Counted from the stretch's first letter, positions 7,685 through 16,945 are shown. The stretch is DNA of 35,611 nt from Halobacteriovorax sp. (GCA_002686115.1 NZAF01000179.1:1-35611), one strand, 5' to 3'. The notes: generated by a model from the sequence alone, not told the origin. Numbers and translations are program-made.

Positions 7685-8104
7685 TCAAACAACTACTGTC
7701 GAATCTATTTTTGTAAATACGTTTTCCTGTATGCTTCCCTTATCAATGGCCGTCACAACTTTATTTGAAGGCACATCAACAATGTAAGCAGCTTTATCTG
7801 TTATAACTAAAGAATCCCTTCCTCCTTTGGATCTAAGCTTATCCATTGCTCCTCTAAGCTTAAAGTATTCATCAGTATCAATATCTAAATTTCTTTCTTG
7901 TAATCTTTTTGCAGCATGGACGCTAAGAGAAATGCCATGCTCTTGTTGGACATCACTAATTTGTTCTTTAAGTAAGTTTTTAAATTCGTCTTGATTCTTA
8001 ACGCTTGATTCACCACCAAGTCTATCTCTAAGGTCGACCTTCTTTTGGCCTGGCACCTTATTGATGTTGGGGATAAAATAATTGTTTACGTTATTATCAA
8101 CCAA
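7685..8104 (-). CDS. Flagellar operon protein of the TIGR02530 family
   Basis: This 139-residue soluble protein, encoded between flgD and flgE, fits the small 'flagellar operon protein' family found at exactly this position in many bacteria. The diagnostic region is FKNLLKEQ followed by LSVHAAKRLQERNLDI, then a beta-rich end with DSLVITDKAAYIVDV and NKVVTAID. It has no signal peptide or membrane helix. Its exact role is not established; the position suggests hook assembly. The start is TTG at 8104, supported by AAAGGAAAG three bases upstream; no ATG is available nearby. Confidence 0.82.
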   Translation of the reverse strand: MVDNNVNNYFIPNINKVPGQKKVDLRDRLGGESSVKNQDEFKNLLKEQISDVQQEHGISLSVHAAKRLQERNLDIDTDEYFKLRGAMDKLRSKGGRDSLVITDKAAYIVDVPSNKVVTAIDKGSIQENVFTKIDSTVVV

Positions 8105-8121
8105 TTTCTTTCCTTTAAGAA

Positions 8122-8988
8122 CTACAGTTGTTCGTTAATATTATTGTACGCTTGCTTTGCAGCTTTTTGCAATCTAGGAACATTTTGCTGCGGTGCAGCC
8201 GTGTTGTTATTTTTAGGTAATTTAAAACTATCAACATCCCTTAAAAAAACTTTTTTTCCATTTTCAAGAGTTAATATCGTTTCACCATTTTCAAAATCAA
8301 CTCCGTGAACAACACCTTTAGACTTTGTCTCTGCTTTAAATTGTTGCATCTGTGAGTCCCATGCTCTTACTTCGATTCTATAGTCATCTTTAACAGCACG
8401 GATCCCATCATTTTGTTTTCCATTCCAAGAAATAGTTTGTTGTCCCTGCCCCATACTCTCTCTTTCAATTTGAGTAATAAGTTGTCCCTTTGAATCATAG
8501 ATATTTAAAAGGACATTCTTAGCAGGTTTCTCTAAGAAGAATGGAACATTCACATCACGGGACTCTCCATCATAATGAATCGAAGAACCTTTTGTTAAAA
8601 TTTCTTTTCCAAGAAAACTTGCTCCATAGAACTTAGTTTCACTTGGAGCATTACTTCCAAGGTTATCAAGTTTTGTATTCATATTTGTCATTTGTTCGAG
8701 TTGAGAAAATTGAGCAAGATCAGCTGCGAATTGTTTTTGATCCATTGGCTTCATAGGATCTTGATTAGCAAGTTGATGAGAAAGAAGTTTTAAGAATCCA
8801 TCTTTCCCCATTTTATTATGGGTTTTCTTATCGACGAATTTCCTCTCTTCCATATCCACGCCAGCAAGATCGTTAAGTTGTTCACCAACTTTTCTCGCTT
8901 CAGCACTTTTTTGCTTCACCCTCTGTGAGGCCATCTGAATATTTGAAAATGAATTTGGACCTTTGGAAGGTTTTCCTATTCCAGGCAT
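8122..8988 (-). CDS. flgD: Flagellar hook assembly (capping) protein FlgD
   Basis: This 288-residue protein caps the growing hook and guides FlgE polymerisation. The conserved FlgD core is at residues 62-108: KDGFLKLLSHQLANQDPM, then KQFAADLAQFSQLEQM. After it come Ig/tudor-like beta regions with a FlgD Ig-type strand pattern (VLLNIYDSKGQLI, then ISWNGKQNDG). An N-terminal extension of about 60 polar residues precedes the core, longer than in enterobacteria. ATG 8988 follows AGAGGG. It sits between fliK and the flagellar operon protein gene with short gaps. Confidence 0.95.
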   Translation of the reverse strand: MPGIGKPSKGPNSFSNIQMASQRVKQKSAEARKVGEQLNDLAGVDMEERKFVDKKTHNKMGKDGFLKLLSHQLANQDPMKPMDQKQFAADLAQFSQLEQMTNMNTKLDNLGSNAPSETKFYGASFLGKEILTKGSSIHYDGESRDVNVPFFLEKPAKNVLLNIYDSKGQLITQIERESMGQGQQTISWNGKQNDGIRAVKDDYRIEVRAWDSQMQQFKAETKSKGVVHGVDFENGETILTLENGKKVFLRDVDSFKLPKNNNTAAPQQNVPRLQKAAKQAYNNINEQL

Positions 8989-9010
8989 TCTACCCTCTTG
9001 ATGTTAGTAG

Positions 9011-10462
9011 TTAGGCGCTCATTGAGTCATTGAATTTTTCTCTGTACTGACTCCAGAGCTCTTCTCTTCTTTCACGTCCATTGCCGCTGAAAGAACTATT
9101 ACCACTATATTGTCTCGAATTTTGGCCCTCGGCGCCAGAGTTATTCGATCCGGAAAAATTGTCCTGCCCACTACCTGAATTTGAACTATTAGAAGCTGAA
9201 CTTGAGTTCATTGAAAGCTTAAAGTCAGATACCTTTACTCCATTATTATTTAAAGATTTTAAAAGGTTTACTTCTTGAGCTTCAAAAAACTTTTGACCTT
9301 CAGCACTTGCAGTCATGATTTTTAAATCAACCATATCTCCACCTGACTTTTGTGCGTGAACTTTAAATTGACCTAAGTCTTTATGGTTCACAACAACCTC
9401 GAGTTCAGTTTGAGAATTAATTTTGTTTGCTTCGATATAGTTTGTAACTTCTTGAATGATTTTTTCTGGAGAGCTTACATTACTTAAATCAAGTACCTTT
9501 ACTGATTGAGACTTTGAATTTACTTCAAAACTCATCTCTTTAGGACTTACACTTTCAAGATTTAAAACGTTATCAGCTAACATCTCTGGACTAAGCTCTG
9601 TCTGCCCTACACCCTGTGATTTTGTTTGATTAAAATCTGCTTTAAGTGTTTCCTTTGCTTTATTGTCAAAACTCATTTTTCCAGTCTTCATATCAGTTTC
9701 AACGGCTCGCTTTAAAATACCGCCTTCACCAATTTGAGACTGTTCTTTTTGAAAAAGACTAACAGCTGATCTATTTGCTTTTATTTGTGGTTTAGAACCA
9801 TTCTTAGATACTTTAGAAGAAACAAAGTCTTCAGAGAACTGTATTGAAGTTTTCACATTAGATTTTGTCTGCCCTTCTTTACCTTTAGCGATCGCAGCTT
9901 TCATCGCTGCAATATTTGTCTGAGGAAGTCTGCTAAGGAACTGAGTATCTGCATTGCCTTTTTTCGCCCCAATTGTTTTGACATCCGATTTAGGGTTTTC
10001 AAGCATCATCGTTTCAGGATTAAGAACCTTTCCTTTTCCTACTTGTAGACCATTTTTTGCAAGCTCCTCACTAGGATTTGAAACATGATTCATACCTGTA
10101 AGTTTAGAGTCGACAACGTCTGTCTGATCACTTCCCTTCAGAATGCTCATCAGGCTTTGGTTTTGTCCGTTTTTTACAAGTCCGGCACCGTCACCTTTTT
10201 TACTTAGTGTAGAAAGTAGATCTTTTTCTTCGCTCGTAAGGTGATCTGTATTTTCTGGTAAGGAGTTTAATAAGTTCTGAGCATTTTCATTTTGAGATTT
10301 ACCCTTAACCTCATTCACTAGCATGGCCTTAAAAAGCTCAGCATTTTGTGCATTTACTTTATTACCTGTCTTTGCATTTTCGTTATTTAATAAAGCCTCT
10401 GAAAAGCCTTTTACACCCTCAGTATTTGCCTTACCTAAATTTTGAAAAACATTTAACATCAT
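9011..10462 (-). CDS. fliK: Flagellar hook-length control protein FliK
   Basis: This 483-residue secreted molecular ruler sets hook length and triggers the export specificity switch. The first 300 residues are low-complexity, rich in Lys, Asn, Ser and Gln, as usual for FliK. The C-terminal domain is recognisable from about residue 330: LEVVVNHKDLGQFKVHAQ, then VDLKIMTA and LLKSLNNNGVKVSDF. The tail is Ser/Asn/Gly-rich. ATG 10462 is supported by GGAG ten bases upstream. Its position directly before flgD is standard. A hairpin lies in the gap upstream. Confidence 0.92.
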   Translation of the reverse strand: MMLNVFQNLGKANTEGVKGFSEALLNNENAKTGNKVNAQNAELFKAMLVNEVKGKSQNENAQNLLNSLPENTDHLTSEEKDLLSTLSKKGDGAGLVKNGQNQSLMSILKGSDQTDVVDSKLTGMNHVSNPSEELAKNGLQVGKGKVLNPETMMLENPKSDVKTIGAKKGNADTQFLSRLPQTNIAAMKAAIAKGKEGQTKSNVKTSIQFSEDFVSSKVSKNGSKPQIKANRSAVSLFQKEQSQIGEGGILKRAVETDMKTGKMSFDNKAKETLKADFNQTKSQGVGQTELSPEMLADNVLNLESVSPKEMSFEVNSKSQSVKVLDLSNVSSPEKIIQEVTNYIEANKINSQTELEVVVNHKDLGQFKVHAQKSGGDMVDLKIMTASAEGQKFFEAQEVNLLKSLNNNGVKVSDFKLSMNSSSASNSSNSGSGQDNFSGSNNSGAEGQNSRQYSGNSSFSGNGRERREELWSQYREKFNDSMSA

Positions 10463-10527
10463 AAAATTTACACTCCACGCACATTGCGCACAGTGTTATT
10501 TTTTCATAAATATTAGCTGAATATAAG

Positions 10528-10548
10528 TGGTGGAAAGATATTCCACCA
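10528..10548 (-). other. Stem-loop between a lipoprotein gene and fliK
   Basis: A perfect eight-base stem TGGTGGAA/TTCCACCA closes a five-base loop. On the minus strand it follows the lipoprotein stop by 12 bases and is not followed by a T-run. It is therefore a weak terminator at best, more likely an RNA stabiliser or processing site at the junction where the hook genes resume. Confidence 0.5.
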
Positions 10549-10560
10549 AGGCCGACAAGA

Positions 10561-10995
10561 TTACTCTGTTAATACTAAGCTTGCTTCATATTGGTAACCA
10601 CAGCCTTCACCATTTGGCTCAGAAGCCTCTAACCACCTGATATCATAGATATCGCTAACGATTATTCGTTCACTATTCTTGTCTAAAATCTCAAGATGAA
10701 GACTGTAGGGATAATTACTTTGTTGGAGAAATAAACTAAAACTTAGTAAGTTATCATCAGATAGTTTCATTCCATACTTATTTAGTGAAGAGAAAGACTC
10801 GACGTATTCTTTATTATTAATATAGATGACAAGATCATCAAACTTTACAGTTTCTTTTAAAGCAATTGAGACGCTTAGAGTGTCATAGACAAACATCATT
10901 GTACACGCTGGTAAATAGCCAACACTTTTGTATGATTTATCCATATTACATGAGGAAAAAAAGAGAGAGAAAAGTAAGAGCGTAAATGTTCTCAT
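10561..10995 (-). CDS. Small lipoprotein, function unknown, within the flagellar block
   Basis: This protein of about 144 residues starts at ATG 10995 with AAAGGAAG five bases upstream. An upstream extension in the same frame lies inside the preceding gene and is not needed. The N-terminus MRTFTLLLFSLFFSSC is a lipoprotein signal with Cys16 as the lipid anchor. The mature part is mostly beta, with a central KFDDLVIYINNKEYV and a C-terminal CGYQYEASLVL. I recognise no family. It follows the secreted protein gene at 11009 by 13 bases, so the two are probably co-expressed. Neither looks flagellar by sequence. Confidence 0.72.
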   Translation of the reverse strand: MRTFTLLLFSLFFSSCNMDKSYKSVGYLPACTMMFVYDTLSVSIALKETVKFDDLVIYINNKEYVESFSSLNKYGMKLSDDNLLSFSLFLQQSNYPYSLHLEILDKNSERIIVSDIYDIRWLEASEPNGEGCGYQYEASLVLTE

Positions 10996-11008
10996 CAAAA
11001 CTTCCTTT

Positions 11009-12166
11009 TTACTTATCCACAGATCTAAAAAATGTTTTAATGGCACTATTTTGTTTTTTAATGTCATTAAGTCTATTTCTATCAGTTTCATTGATTTTTC
11101 TAATGGGAGCTTCTGAAGACTCTCGACTTCTAATGCCATACTTCTTTTCTCCTCTCACACTTTTTGCAAGATCGAGACATTGCCTTAGAACTTTTCCATT
11201 TTCTGCAGCGTCTGAAATAAGTTGTGTTGAACTTTGGTATTCTTTTACACAATTTGGATTATTTTTGATATCTTCAACGACATAGCCCCTGCTGTCTTTA
11301 AATATAGGCTCCTCTTCAGAACATGTGTCTATTAAGCGCTGAGTATTATCAAGTATGTATTCTCTCTCATTTTCTGAAAGCTCTTCTAATTCATGAAAGT
11401 CAGAATAGATATTTTCCATCTCGCGAAATGTTCTTAAGTCTTCGAGACTTTCTAAACTAACACTAGTGTCTGAATTAAAAGTGCGATGCATATCTAAGAT
11501 ACATGCGCTTGAGTGATCTTGAAGTTCGTAGCCTTTCTTCTTTGCGTTTTCAACAAGCTCACAACAAAAATCTCCACCAATTTTTTGCTTAATTAACCAC
11601 TCTAGGCCGGCTTCAAAAAGAAGACTCGTAATCATAGCAGCGGCAATAACAATAAATGTTCCTAACATAACAGCTAACATAAAAAGATCTGCATGAGCAT
11701 CGTTTAAAAACAAATGTCGATATGTATGTAACTGCCCTCTACTGATGTTGGTCAATTTTTTTGGAGAGAAAGGATTTTTCTTATTAAAGTGAAATGTTTT
11801 TCCATCAATGCTCCCCTTTATTGATCGTTCATTAACTTCATATAAGTTAAAAACATGCTCTTTATTTTCGATGGTCATTTTAGCACAAAGGACACAACCA
11901 TCATTGTCTTGAAACTGCAATCTATCAAGATATGAGAGGGCTTTAGAAATTTCACCTTCTGAAATCTTTTGCGCTTTCTTTAAGTAACTTATAATAATTT
12001 GTTTATTTCGAGCGTTACTAAATCGAGAGAGACTACTTTTTATTAATGTCGGTAATATCTTCGTTTGATTATCATGTTGAGCCTTGGCATGAGCAACTGG
12101 TAAGAAGCCTAGGTGTAGTACTGAAAAAAAGAAAAATGTCTTTAAAATAGAACTTATATATTTCAT
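11009..12166 (-). CDS. Secreted or membrane-anchored protein of unknown function
   Basis: This 385-residue protein has a signal peptide of about 27 residues (ending AHA) and one strong hydrophobic helix at 161-184. That places the N-terminal half outside the inner membrane. The N-terminal half carries a CVLC pair (91, 94) and a beta segment HVFNLYEVNERSIKGSIDG. The C-terminal half has CC (201, 202) and acidic helical stretches rich in Glu and Asp. I recognise no family. ATG 12166 follows AGAGG. It lies between the DCC-family gene and a lipoprotein gene in a three-gene insertion that splits motE-like from fliK. Confidence 0.7.
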   Translation of the reverse strand: MKYISSILKTFFFFSVLHLGFLPVAHAKAQHDNQTKILPTLIKSSLSRFSNARNKQIIISYLKKAQKISEGEISKALSYLDRLQFQDNDGCVLCAKMTIENKEHVFNLYEVNERSIKGSIDGKTFHFNKKNPFSPKKLTNISRGQLHTYRHLFLNDAHADLFMLAVMLGTFIVIAAAMITSLLFEAGLEWLIKQKIGGDFCCELVENAKKKGYELQDHSSACILDMHRTFNSDTSVSLESLEDLRTFREMENIYSDFHELEELSENEREYILDNTQRLIDTCSEEEPIFKDSRGYVVEDIKNNPNCVKEYQSSTQLISDAAENGKVLRQCLDLAKSVRGEKKYGIRSRESSEAPIRKINETDRNRLNDIKKQNSAIKTFFRSVDK

Positions 12167-12266
12167 AAAAACCTCTTATATAAGTCATTTCGACGAAATA
12201 AAAAGATTATTTAGTAAAATGGACGAGTATTCATCATTAAAAGTTGAGCAAAAAGCTTTCCTGCTC

Positions 12267-12668
12267 TTACTTTAAAAAAAAGTAGCGTAATTCATTTGGA
12301 AGGATGGGGCATGTTTTCGCCTGCCCAAAAATCTTATACCTCGTTTTTGCAACAAAGTCGTAGAAGAAGTTTAGTAAGCCTAGAGGTAATAATCTAAGGA
12401 TAAAACGAATCCAAGATAAGCGCGTATATTTTATAATTTCTAAAACAGCCTTTGCTTTTACTGTCATTTTACCTTTTTCAAAGAATATAACGGCATCAAT
12501 ATGTTTGAACTCCTCATCAAGACCTAATTGTTTATATGACTCGCCATTTACTGGAGCATAAAAAAAATCACGACATTTAAGTTTAAAGAGTAGAAAATTT
12601 ACAAATGAATTGCAAATAAGACATTGATCATCAAAGAAAACAATTTTCTTTTCCTTAAGATTTTCCAT
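12267..12668 (-). CDS. DCC family thiol-disulfide oxidoreductase-like protein (DUF393)
   Basis: This 133-residue protein is of the DCC family (DUF393). The signature is FFDDQCLICNSFVNFLL, with a CLIC pair at Cys17 and Cys20, slightly altered from the usual DGxCxxC. The family's C-terminal pattern YDFVAKTRYKIFG followed by a cysteine (TCPIL) is also present. Members are predicted thioredoxin-like; substrates are generally unknown. It starts four bases after the motE-like stop with no clear ribosome site, suggesting translational coupling to the flagellar genes. It is not a usual member of flagellar operons. Confidence 0.82.
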   Translation of the reverse strand: MENLKEKKIVFFDDQCLICNSFVNFLLFKLKCRDFFYAPVNGESYKQLGLDEEFKHIDAVIFFEKGKMTVKAKAVLEIIKYTRLSWIRFILRLLPLGLLNFFYDFVAKTRYKIFGQAKTCPILPNELRYFFLK

Positions 12669-12672
12669 CTAA

Positions 12673-13212
12673 TTATTTTTTTAATGTCATATATTGTTTT
12701 TGTAATTTTGCTGAAATTTCTTTTTTCATGAGGTTGAAAATTTTAGCGACCTTGACCGCATCAAGTTCCCCCATAATTTTCACTGCAAGACTTGGATCTT
12801 GTTGAGATAATAAATCAGCTGCAGTCTGTGGCTTCATCCCAGATACAACATCGACCATATGTCTTAGTCTTCTCTCTACTTTCTTATCTTCTTTATCAAG
12901 ACAAGCTAAAAAATTCTTTTGTTCTTTATTAAATTCAGCGAATCTATTTTTAAGCTCTTTTTCATTGAGTTTTAACTGTTCTTCTCTTTTACTTAGAAGC
13001 TTCTCTTTTTCAAGTAGAGCCTCTTCTTTCTTTAGAAGTTCATTTGAAAACTCAATCAGATTGGATCTACCAACCTTCTTCATTCTTTTTTCAAACTCAT
13101 CTTGTACAGCTTTTTTAAAATCTTCCTCACTATATTTTAAGTCTTTATCTTTATTCTCTTGTCCAAAAACTGTTAAAGAAAGCAAGAGAATTAACACTGC
13201 ATAAATTTTCAT
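12673..13212 (-). CDS. MotE-like flagellar protein (secreted coiled coil with MgtE N-like domain)
   Basis: This 179-residue protein has a signal peptide (MKIYAVLILLLSLTVFG), then a long charged coiled coil (about 20-115), then a C-terminal domain MKPQTAADLLSQQDPSLAVK and KVAKIFNLM. That domain resembles the MgtE N-terminal/FliG-like fold of MotE. MotE-type proteins work in the periplasm around the motor, for example stabilising other motility proteins in rhizobia. The gene overlaps fliJ by four bases (ATGA), the usual place for this family after fliJ. Exact function here is inferred from family and position. Confidence 0.82.
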   Translation of the reverse strand: MKIYAVLILLLSLTVFGQENKDKDLKYSEEDFKKAVQDEFEKRMKKVGRSNLIEFSNELLKKEEALLEKEKLLSKREEQLKLNEKELKNRFAEFNKEQKNFLACLDKEDKKVERRLRHMVDVVSGMKPQTAADLLSQQDPSLAVKIMGELDAVKVAKIFNLMKKEISAKLQKQYMTLKK

Positions 13213-13661
13213 AATAACTTCTCTCTGTGTCTTTTAGCCTGCATAAGTTCATCGATAGCTTCTTGACGTTTTTTCTCTGTACTCTTTTCAAAAGCTGTTT
13301 TATTTTTTTCTTTCAAGTTTTCAATTACCTTTACATCACCTTTCGCCTCAGCAAGTTCTCTTCTTTTTTCTTCATACTTTCTTTGAAGGCTATAAAGTAT
13401 ATTTTCTTGCGCTTTATAGTCCTCAGTTTTTGCCTCAATGAACTGAGGAAAAAACTGAACCATACTTGCTCCCGCAGGCTCGTTTAGAAAGGCTTCTTGG
13501 GCCTTATAACATTCTTCTATATCTAATTTAGCTTTATCTATATTTGCCTTAGTCTGTTCAATATCTTTGAGAATCTCACCGAGCTCGACTTTTATACGCT
13601 TCTCTTTAAATTCTCTAACCTTGAGAAGTCCATCAAGTTTGAATTTAAATTTCTTGGCCAT
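13209..13661 (-). CDS. fliJ: Flagellar export protein FliJ
   Basis: This 150-residue, highly charged, almost entirely coiled-coil protein begins FKFKLDGLLKVREFKEKRIK, the common start of FliJ proteins. FliJ is the central stalk of the export ATPase FliI and a general chaperone escort. Length is close to the usual 140-150 residues. It lies nine bases after fliI and overlaps the motE-like gene by four bases. Sequence alone is weakly diagnostic for coiled coils, but the position between fliI and motE-like makes the call secure. Confidence 0.9.
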   Translation of the reverse strand: MAKKFKFKLDGLLKVREFKEKRIKVELGEILKDIEQTKANIDKAKLDIEECYKAQEAFLNEPAGASMVQFFPQFIEAKTEDYKAQENILYSLQRKYEEKRRELAEAKGDVKVIENLKEKNKTAFEKSTEKKRQEAIDELMQAKRHREKLL

Positions 13662-13669
13662 CTAAAATC

Positions 13670-15037
13670 CTAATCTTCTTCTCTGGCTGGCGGATTTATT
13701 GAATCCTCAGCATATTTCGCTAGAGATACCATATTATCATATAATTCATCTGTACTCATAGGCTCACTCAGCCCTTGATATTGCTTTAATAGATCCATTA
13801 GCTGATCATGAATAACAAGAGCTTTATCAACCTTAGGATTAGAGCCTTTAGCATAAGCCCCAACATTAATTAAGTCTTCATTATCTCTATATGCTGCCAT
13901 AAGATCTCGAAGATGTCCGGCAACTACTTGATGTTCTCTTGTCACAACTTTATTCATGACCCTTGATAATGACTGTAATACGTCAATTGCTGGAAATTGG
14001 TTTTTAGAGGCAAGCTCACGTGAGAGAATAATGTGACCATCACTAATACCTCTAACAGCATCAGCAATCGGCTCATCCATATCTCCCCCCTCAACAAGAA
14101 CAGTATATATTCCTGTGATCGTACCCGCTTTAGTAGTTCCTGCTCTTTCTAAAAGTTTAGGTAATTGAGCAAACACTGTAGGAGTATAACCTTTTTGACC
14201 TGGTGGCTCTCCAGCACTAAGTGAAATTTCTCTATAGGCCATCGCAAAACGAGTAACAGAGTCCATCATAAGTAGAACATCTTTGCTTTCATCCCTAAAA
14301 TGCTCAGCAATGGTTGTCGCAACAAATGCAGCTTTGGCACGAATTAGGGCGGAAGTATCAGAAGTTGCTACAACCACAATTGACTTTGCAAGTCCCTCTG
14401 GTCCAAGATCATTTTCAATAAATTCTCTAACCTCTCTACCCCTTTCTCCAATTAATGCAATGACATTAATATCTGCAGAAGAGCTCTGTGCGATCATCCC
14501 AAGAGTTACGGACTTACCCACACCAGAACCTGCCATAATAGCAAGTCTTTGACCTTTTCCAACAGTCATAAATGCATTAATAGCATTTACTCCAGAATCT
14601 AAACTTTCTTTAATCGGAGGTCTTTCTAAAGGATTTATAGGTGCACCATATATAGATCTAACTGTTCGAGACTTTTCAATTGCACCCTTACCGTCAATAG
14701 GATTTCCCTGAAAGTCTATCACTCGACCTATTAATTCAGGTCCAACATGTATTTTTGTTGTTAAATCTTTTAAGTACACCTTCGTTTCAGAATTAATCCC
14801 TGTTAGTTCTTCATAAGGCATCGTAAGACACTTGTTGCCATCAATTGAAACAACTTCTCCAAGGCATGAGTCGCCAAATTCTGTCACAAATTCTACGTTA
14901 CTACCAATAACAGCTCTTGCCAGGTTAACCTCATAGAGCATACCTTTTGAAGAGACGACCTTTCCTATTTTTTGATACGGAGAAGAATACTCGTAAGTTT
15001 TATGAATAGTTTCTATATCGAGGGATTTACTCATCAT
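13670..15037 (-). CDS. fliI: Flagellum-specific export ATPase FliI
   Basis: This 455-residue protein is the F1-beta-like ATPase of the flagellar type III export apparatus. Visible motifs are Walker A AGSGVGKS (169-176), catalytic-glutamate motif GERGREVREF (about 198-206), Walker B VLLMMDSVTRFAMAYRE, and the family phrase PPGQKGYTPTVFAQLPKLLERAG in the middle. I chose the ATG at 15037 with AGGTGG nine bases upstream. A longer frame from 15055 and a shorter ATG at 15034 are possible. The start overlaps the fliH stop by 11 bases, implying coupling of the ATPase to its regulator. Confidence 0.96.
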   Translation of the reverse strand: MMSKSLDIETIHKTYEYSSPYQKIGKVVSSKGMLYEVNLARAVIGSNVEFVTEFGDSCLGEVVSIDGNKCLTMPYEELTGINSETKVYLKDLTTKIHVGPELIGRVIDFQGNPIDGKGAIEKSRTVRSIYGAPINPLERPPIKESLDSGVNAINAFMTVGKGQRLAIMAGSGVGKSVTLGMIAQSSSADINVIALIGERGREVREFIENDLGPEGLAKSIVVVATSDTSALIRAKAAFVATTIAEHFRDESKDVLLMMDSVTRFAMAYREISLSAGEPPGQKGYTPTVFAQLPKLLERAGTTKAGTITGIYTVLVEGGDMDEPIADAVRGISDGHIILSRELASKNQFPAIDVLQSLSRVMNKVVTREHQVVAGHLRDLMAAYRDNEDLINVGAYAKGSNPKVDKALVIHDQLMDLLKQYQGLSEPMSTDELYDNMVSLAKYAEDSINPPAREED

Positions 15038-15890
15038 CGCCAGAGTCCACCTCATCTACATCATTGACGACAAGATTATCTTCATGATGACCTTCTACAC
15101 CAACAGATTCAAAGATTTTATCTAGGCTTTTAAATTGCTCATAAAGAGAGCCGTTGATAATTCCATTTGAGGTTTCTAAGACAATACCTGTACCTTGTAT
15201 ATCAAAGTCCGATTCGACTCTTACATTTGTTAGTTTTCCAAGATTATCTTGAATTGTTTCTAGAACGTCTGGCATCATTTCAAAATGTTTTTGATCTACT
15301 TGAATTAGGAGGTTTGATTTAACACCTGCTTCAACGATTAACTTTTCTAACAGTCTTTCAATATACTTTCCATCGTCTTTTAACTCACGTAAAACAATCC
15401 ACTTTGAAAGATTTTTAAGCATTATATAAAGTTGATTCTTTTGACTCTTAAGTATCTCTTCTTTAGTAGAGAGAACATCGTTGATCATTTCATTAAGAAT
15501 GATCATCTTCTCTTCTGTCTGAGCTCTTGTTTGTTCATAAATGTCTTGACGACCTTTTTCAATGCCTTCTTCATAACCCTTTTTATAAGCATTCTCTTCC
15601 ATTTTAGAGACACGCTTACGGACTTCATTTTCTACAGCTTCTTCTCTTTCGACATCTTCTTGTTTTTTTATTCCACGGTGTTGACGTACAATTGGAGAGA
15701 TATCAAAGCCATTGAGTTCAGACTGTGTTCTTTCTAGCTTTATAGATTTTTGATGAGCTTCTCGAATAATAGGAGTATTAATATCGAGTTCATTAAAGTT
15801 AAAACTCTTAACTTCTCCATCATCAAACTTATCTGAAAATGACTGAAACTCATATTCTTGTACTTCTAATTCTAGGTCTTTACTTAACAT
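15027..15890 (-). CDS. fliH: Flagellar export ATPase regulator FliH
   Basis: This 287-residue protein regulates FliI. The middle carries the Gly-spaced helix KKGYEEGIEKGRQ characteristic of FliH. A long coiled coil follows, then the C-terminal FliH/V-ATPase E-like domain (KWIVLRELKDDGKYIERLL, then VRVESDFDIQGTGIVLE). The N-terminal about 100 residues and the acidic tail after residue 265 are variable. ATG 15890 follows AGGGGAA. It lies between fliG and fliI, as is standard, and overlaps the fliI start. Confidence 0.92.
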   Translation of the reverse strand: MLSKDLELEVQEYEFQSFSDKFDDGEVKSFNFNELDINTPIIREAHQKSIKLERTQSELNGFDISPIVRQHRGIKKQEDVEREEAVENEVRKRVSKMEENAYKKGYEEGIEKGRQDIYEQTRAQTEEKMIILNEMINDVLSTKEEILKSQKNQLYIMLKNLSKWIVLRELKDDGKYIERLLEKLIVEAGVKSNLLIQVDQKHFEMMPDVLETIQDNLGKLTNVRVESDFDIQGTGIVLETSNGIINGSLYEQFKSLDKIFESVGVEGHHEDNLVVNDVDEVDSGDDE

Positions 15891-15916
15891 ATCTATTCCC
15901 CTAAGCAGCTAAACCA

Positions 15917-16945
15917 TTAAACAAGAGCATCTCCTTCTCCACCTCTAGAAATAAAGGCTTTCCCTTGAGATTCAAGCTCTTTACATTTTTGAACGATTTC
16001 AGCTTGTGCTTTTTCAACATCTGAAAGCTTTGTTGGCCCAAGAGCATCAAGGTCTTCGTTAAGAAGAGTTGCCGCTCTGTTTGACATATTTTTAAAGAGT
16101 TTAGCTTTAATTTCTTCTGGTGCTGTTTTAAGAGCAATAACAAGCTTCTGTTGATCAACTTCTTTAAGAAGTGCTTGGATACCACGATCATCAACATAGA
16201 CAAGATCTTCGAAAACAAACATAAGTTTTCTAATCTCTTCAGCAAGTTCTGGATCTTTTTCTTCAACTCTTCCCATGATATTTTTCTCAGAGTTTTTATC
16301 CATGAGGTTAAGCATATCAGCAATCGGCTCAACACCACCAAGCTGATTAGTATCAATTGACCCAAGTGTACTAAGCTCTGTTTTAAGAACATCATCAAGT
16401 TGTGCGATAAGCTCAGGAGATACAAAGTCAAGATTAGCAACCCTTAGAACAACTTCAGCCTGAAGTCCTTCTGGCAGACGTCTTAAGACATCCACTTTTC
16501 TCTCACTATTTAAGTGAGCGACAATTAATGCAATAGTTTGCGGGTGCTCGTTGATTAAAAAGTTTGCTAAGGTTCTTGTATCAACTAACTCTAGTGACTC
16601 AAGAGTGTTCGCAGTTCCAACATCAACAATTTGTCCAAGAAGTTGTTTTGCTCTATCTTCTCCAAGAGCATTCACGATAAAATCTCTACCTGAGTTTTCA
16701 GAGAAAAGTAGATCATTTTCTTCATTCAGTTGAGAATAGAATTCTTCCAGAACTCTTTTGATCATCCAAATTGGAGCTCTTTTAATATTTCCCATGGCAT
16801 TGATCATACGCTTGACATCATTATCTCTCATATAAGAGAAGATAAGTTGTGTCGTCTGAACACCAAGGGAACTTAATAGAAGTGCCGCCTTGTCCTGACC
16901 ATTTAACAACGAATATTCTACATCTGGATCTAGTGAATCTGCCAC
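15917..16945 (-). CDS. fliG: Flagellar motor switch protein FliG
   Basis: This 342-residue rotor protein couples the MS ring to the stator. It has the EHPQTIA motif in the middle domain (NEHPQTIALIVAHL) and the C-terminal charged torque helix region (MFVFEDLVYVDDRGIQALLKEV). Length matches the family (about 330-345). The start codon is GTG at 16945 with AGGAG seven bases upstream; no ATG serves. It follows fliF by 16 bases and precedes fliH by 26. Confidence 0.96.
   Translation of the reverse strand: MADSLDPDVEYSLLNGQDKAALLLSSLGVQTTQLIFSYMRDNDVKRMINAMGNIKRAPIWMIKRVLEEFYSQLNEENDLLFSENSGRDFIVNALGEDRAKQLLGQIVDVGTANTLESLELVDTRTLANFLINEHPQTIALIVAHLNSERKVDVLRRLPEGLQAEVVLRVANLDFVSPELIAQLDDVLKTELSTLGSIDTNQLGGVEPIADMLNLMDKNSEKNIMGRVEEKDPELAEEIRKLMFVFEDLVYVDDRGIQALLKEVDQQKLVIALKTAPEEIKAKLFKNMSNRAATLLNEDLDALGPTKLSDVEKAQAEIVQKCKELESQGKAFISRGGEGDALV

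Noticed and set aside
12169..12266. Possible terminator after the DCC-family gene (GAGCA/TGCTC)
   Set aside because: The stem has only five pairs with a long loop and no clean T-run on the minus strand.
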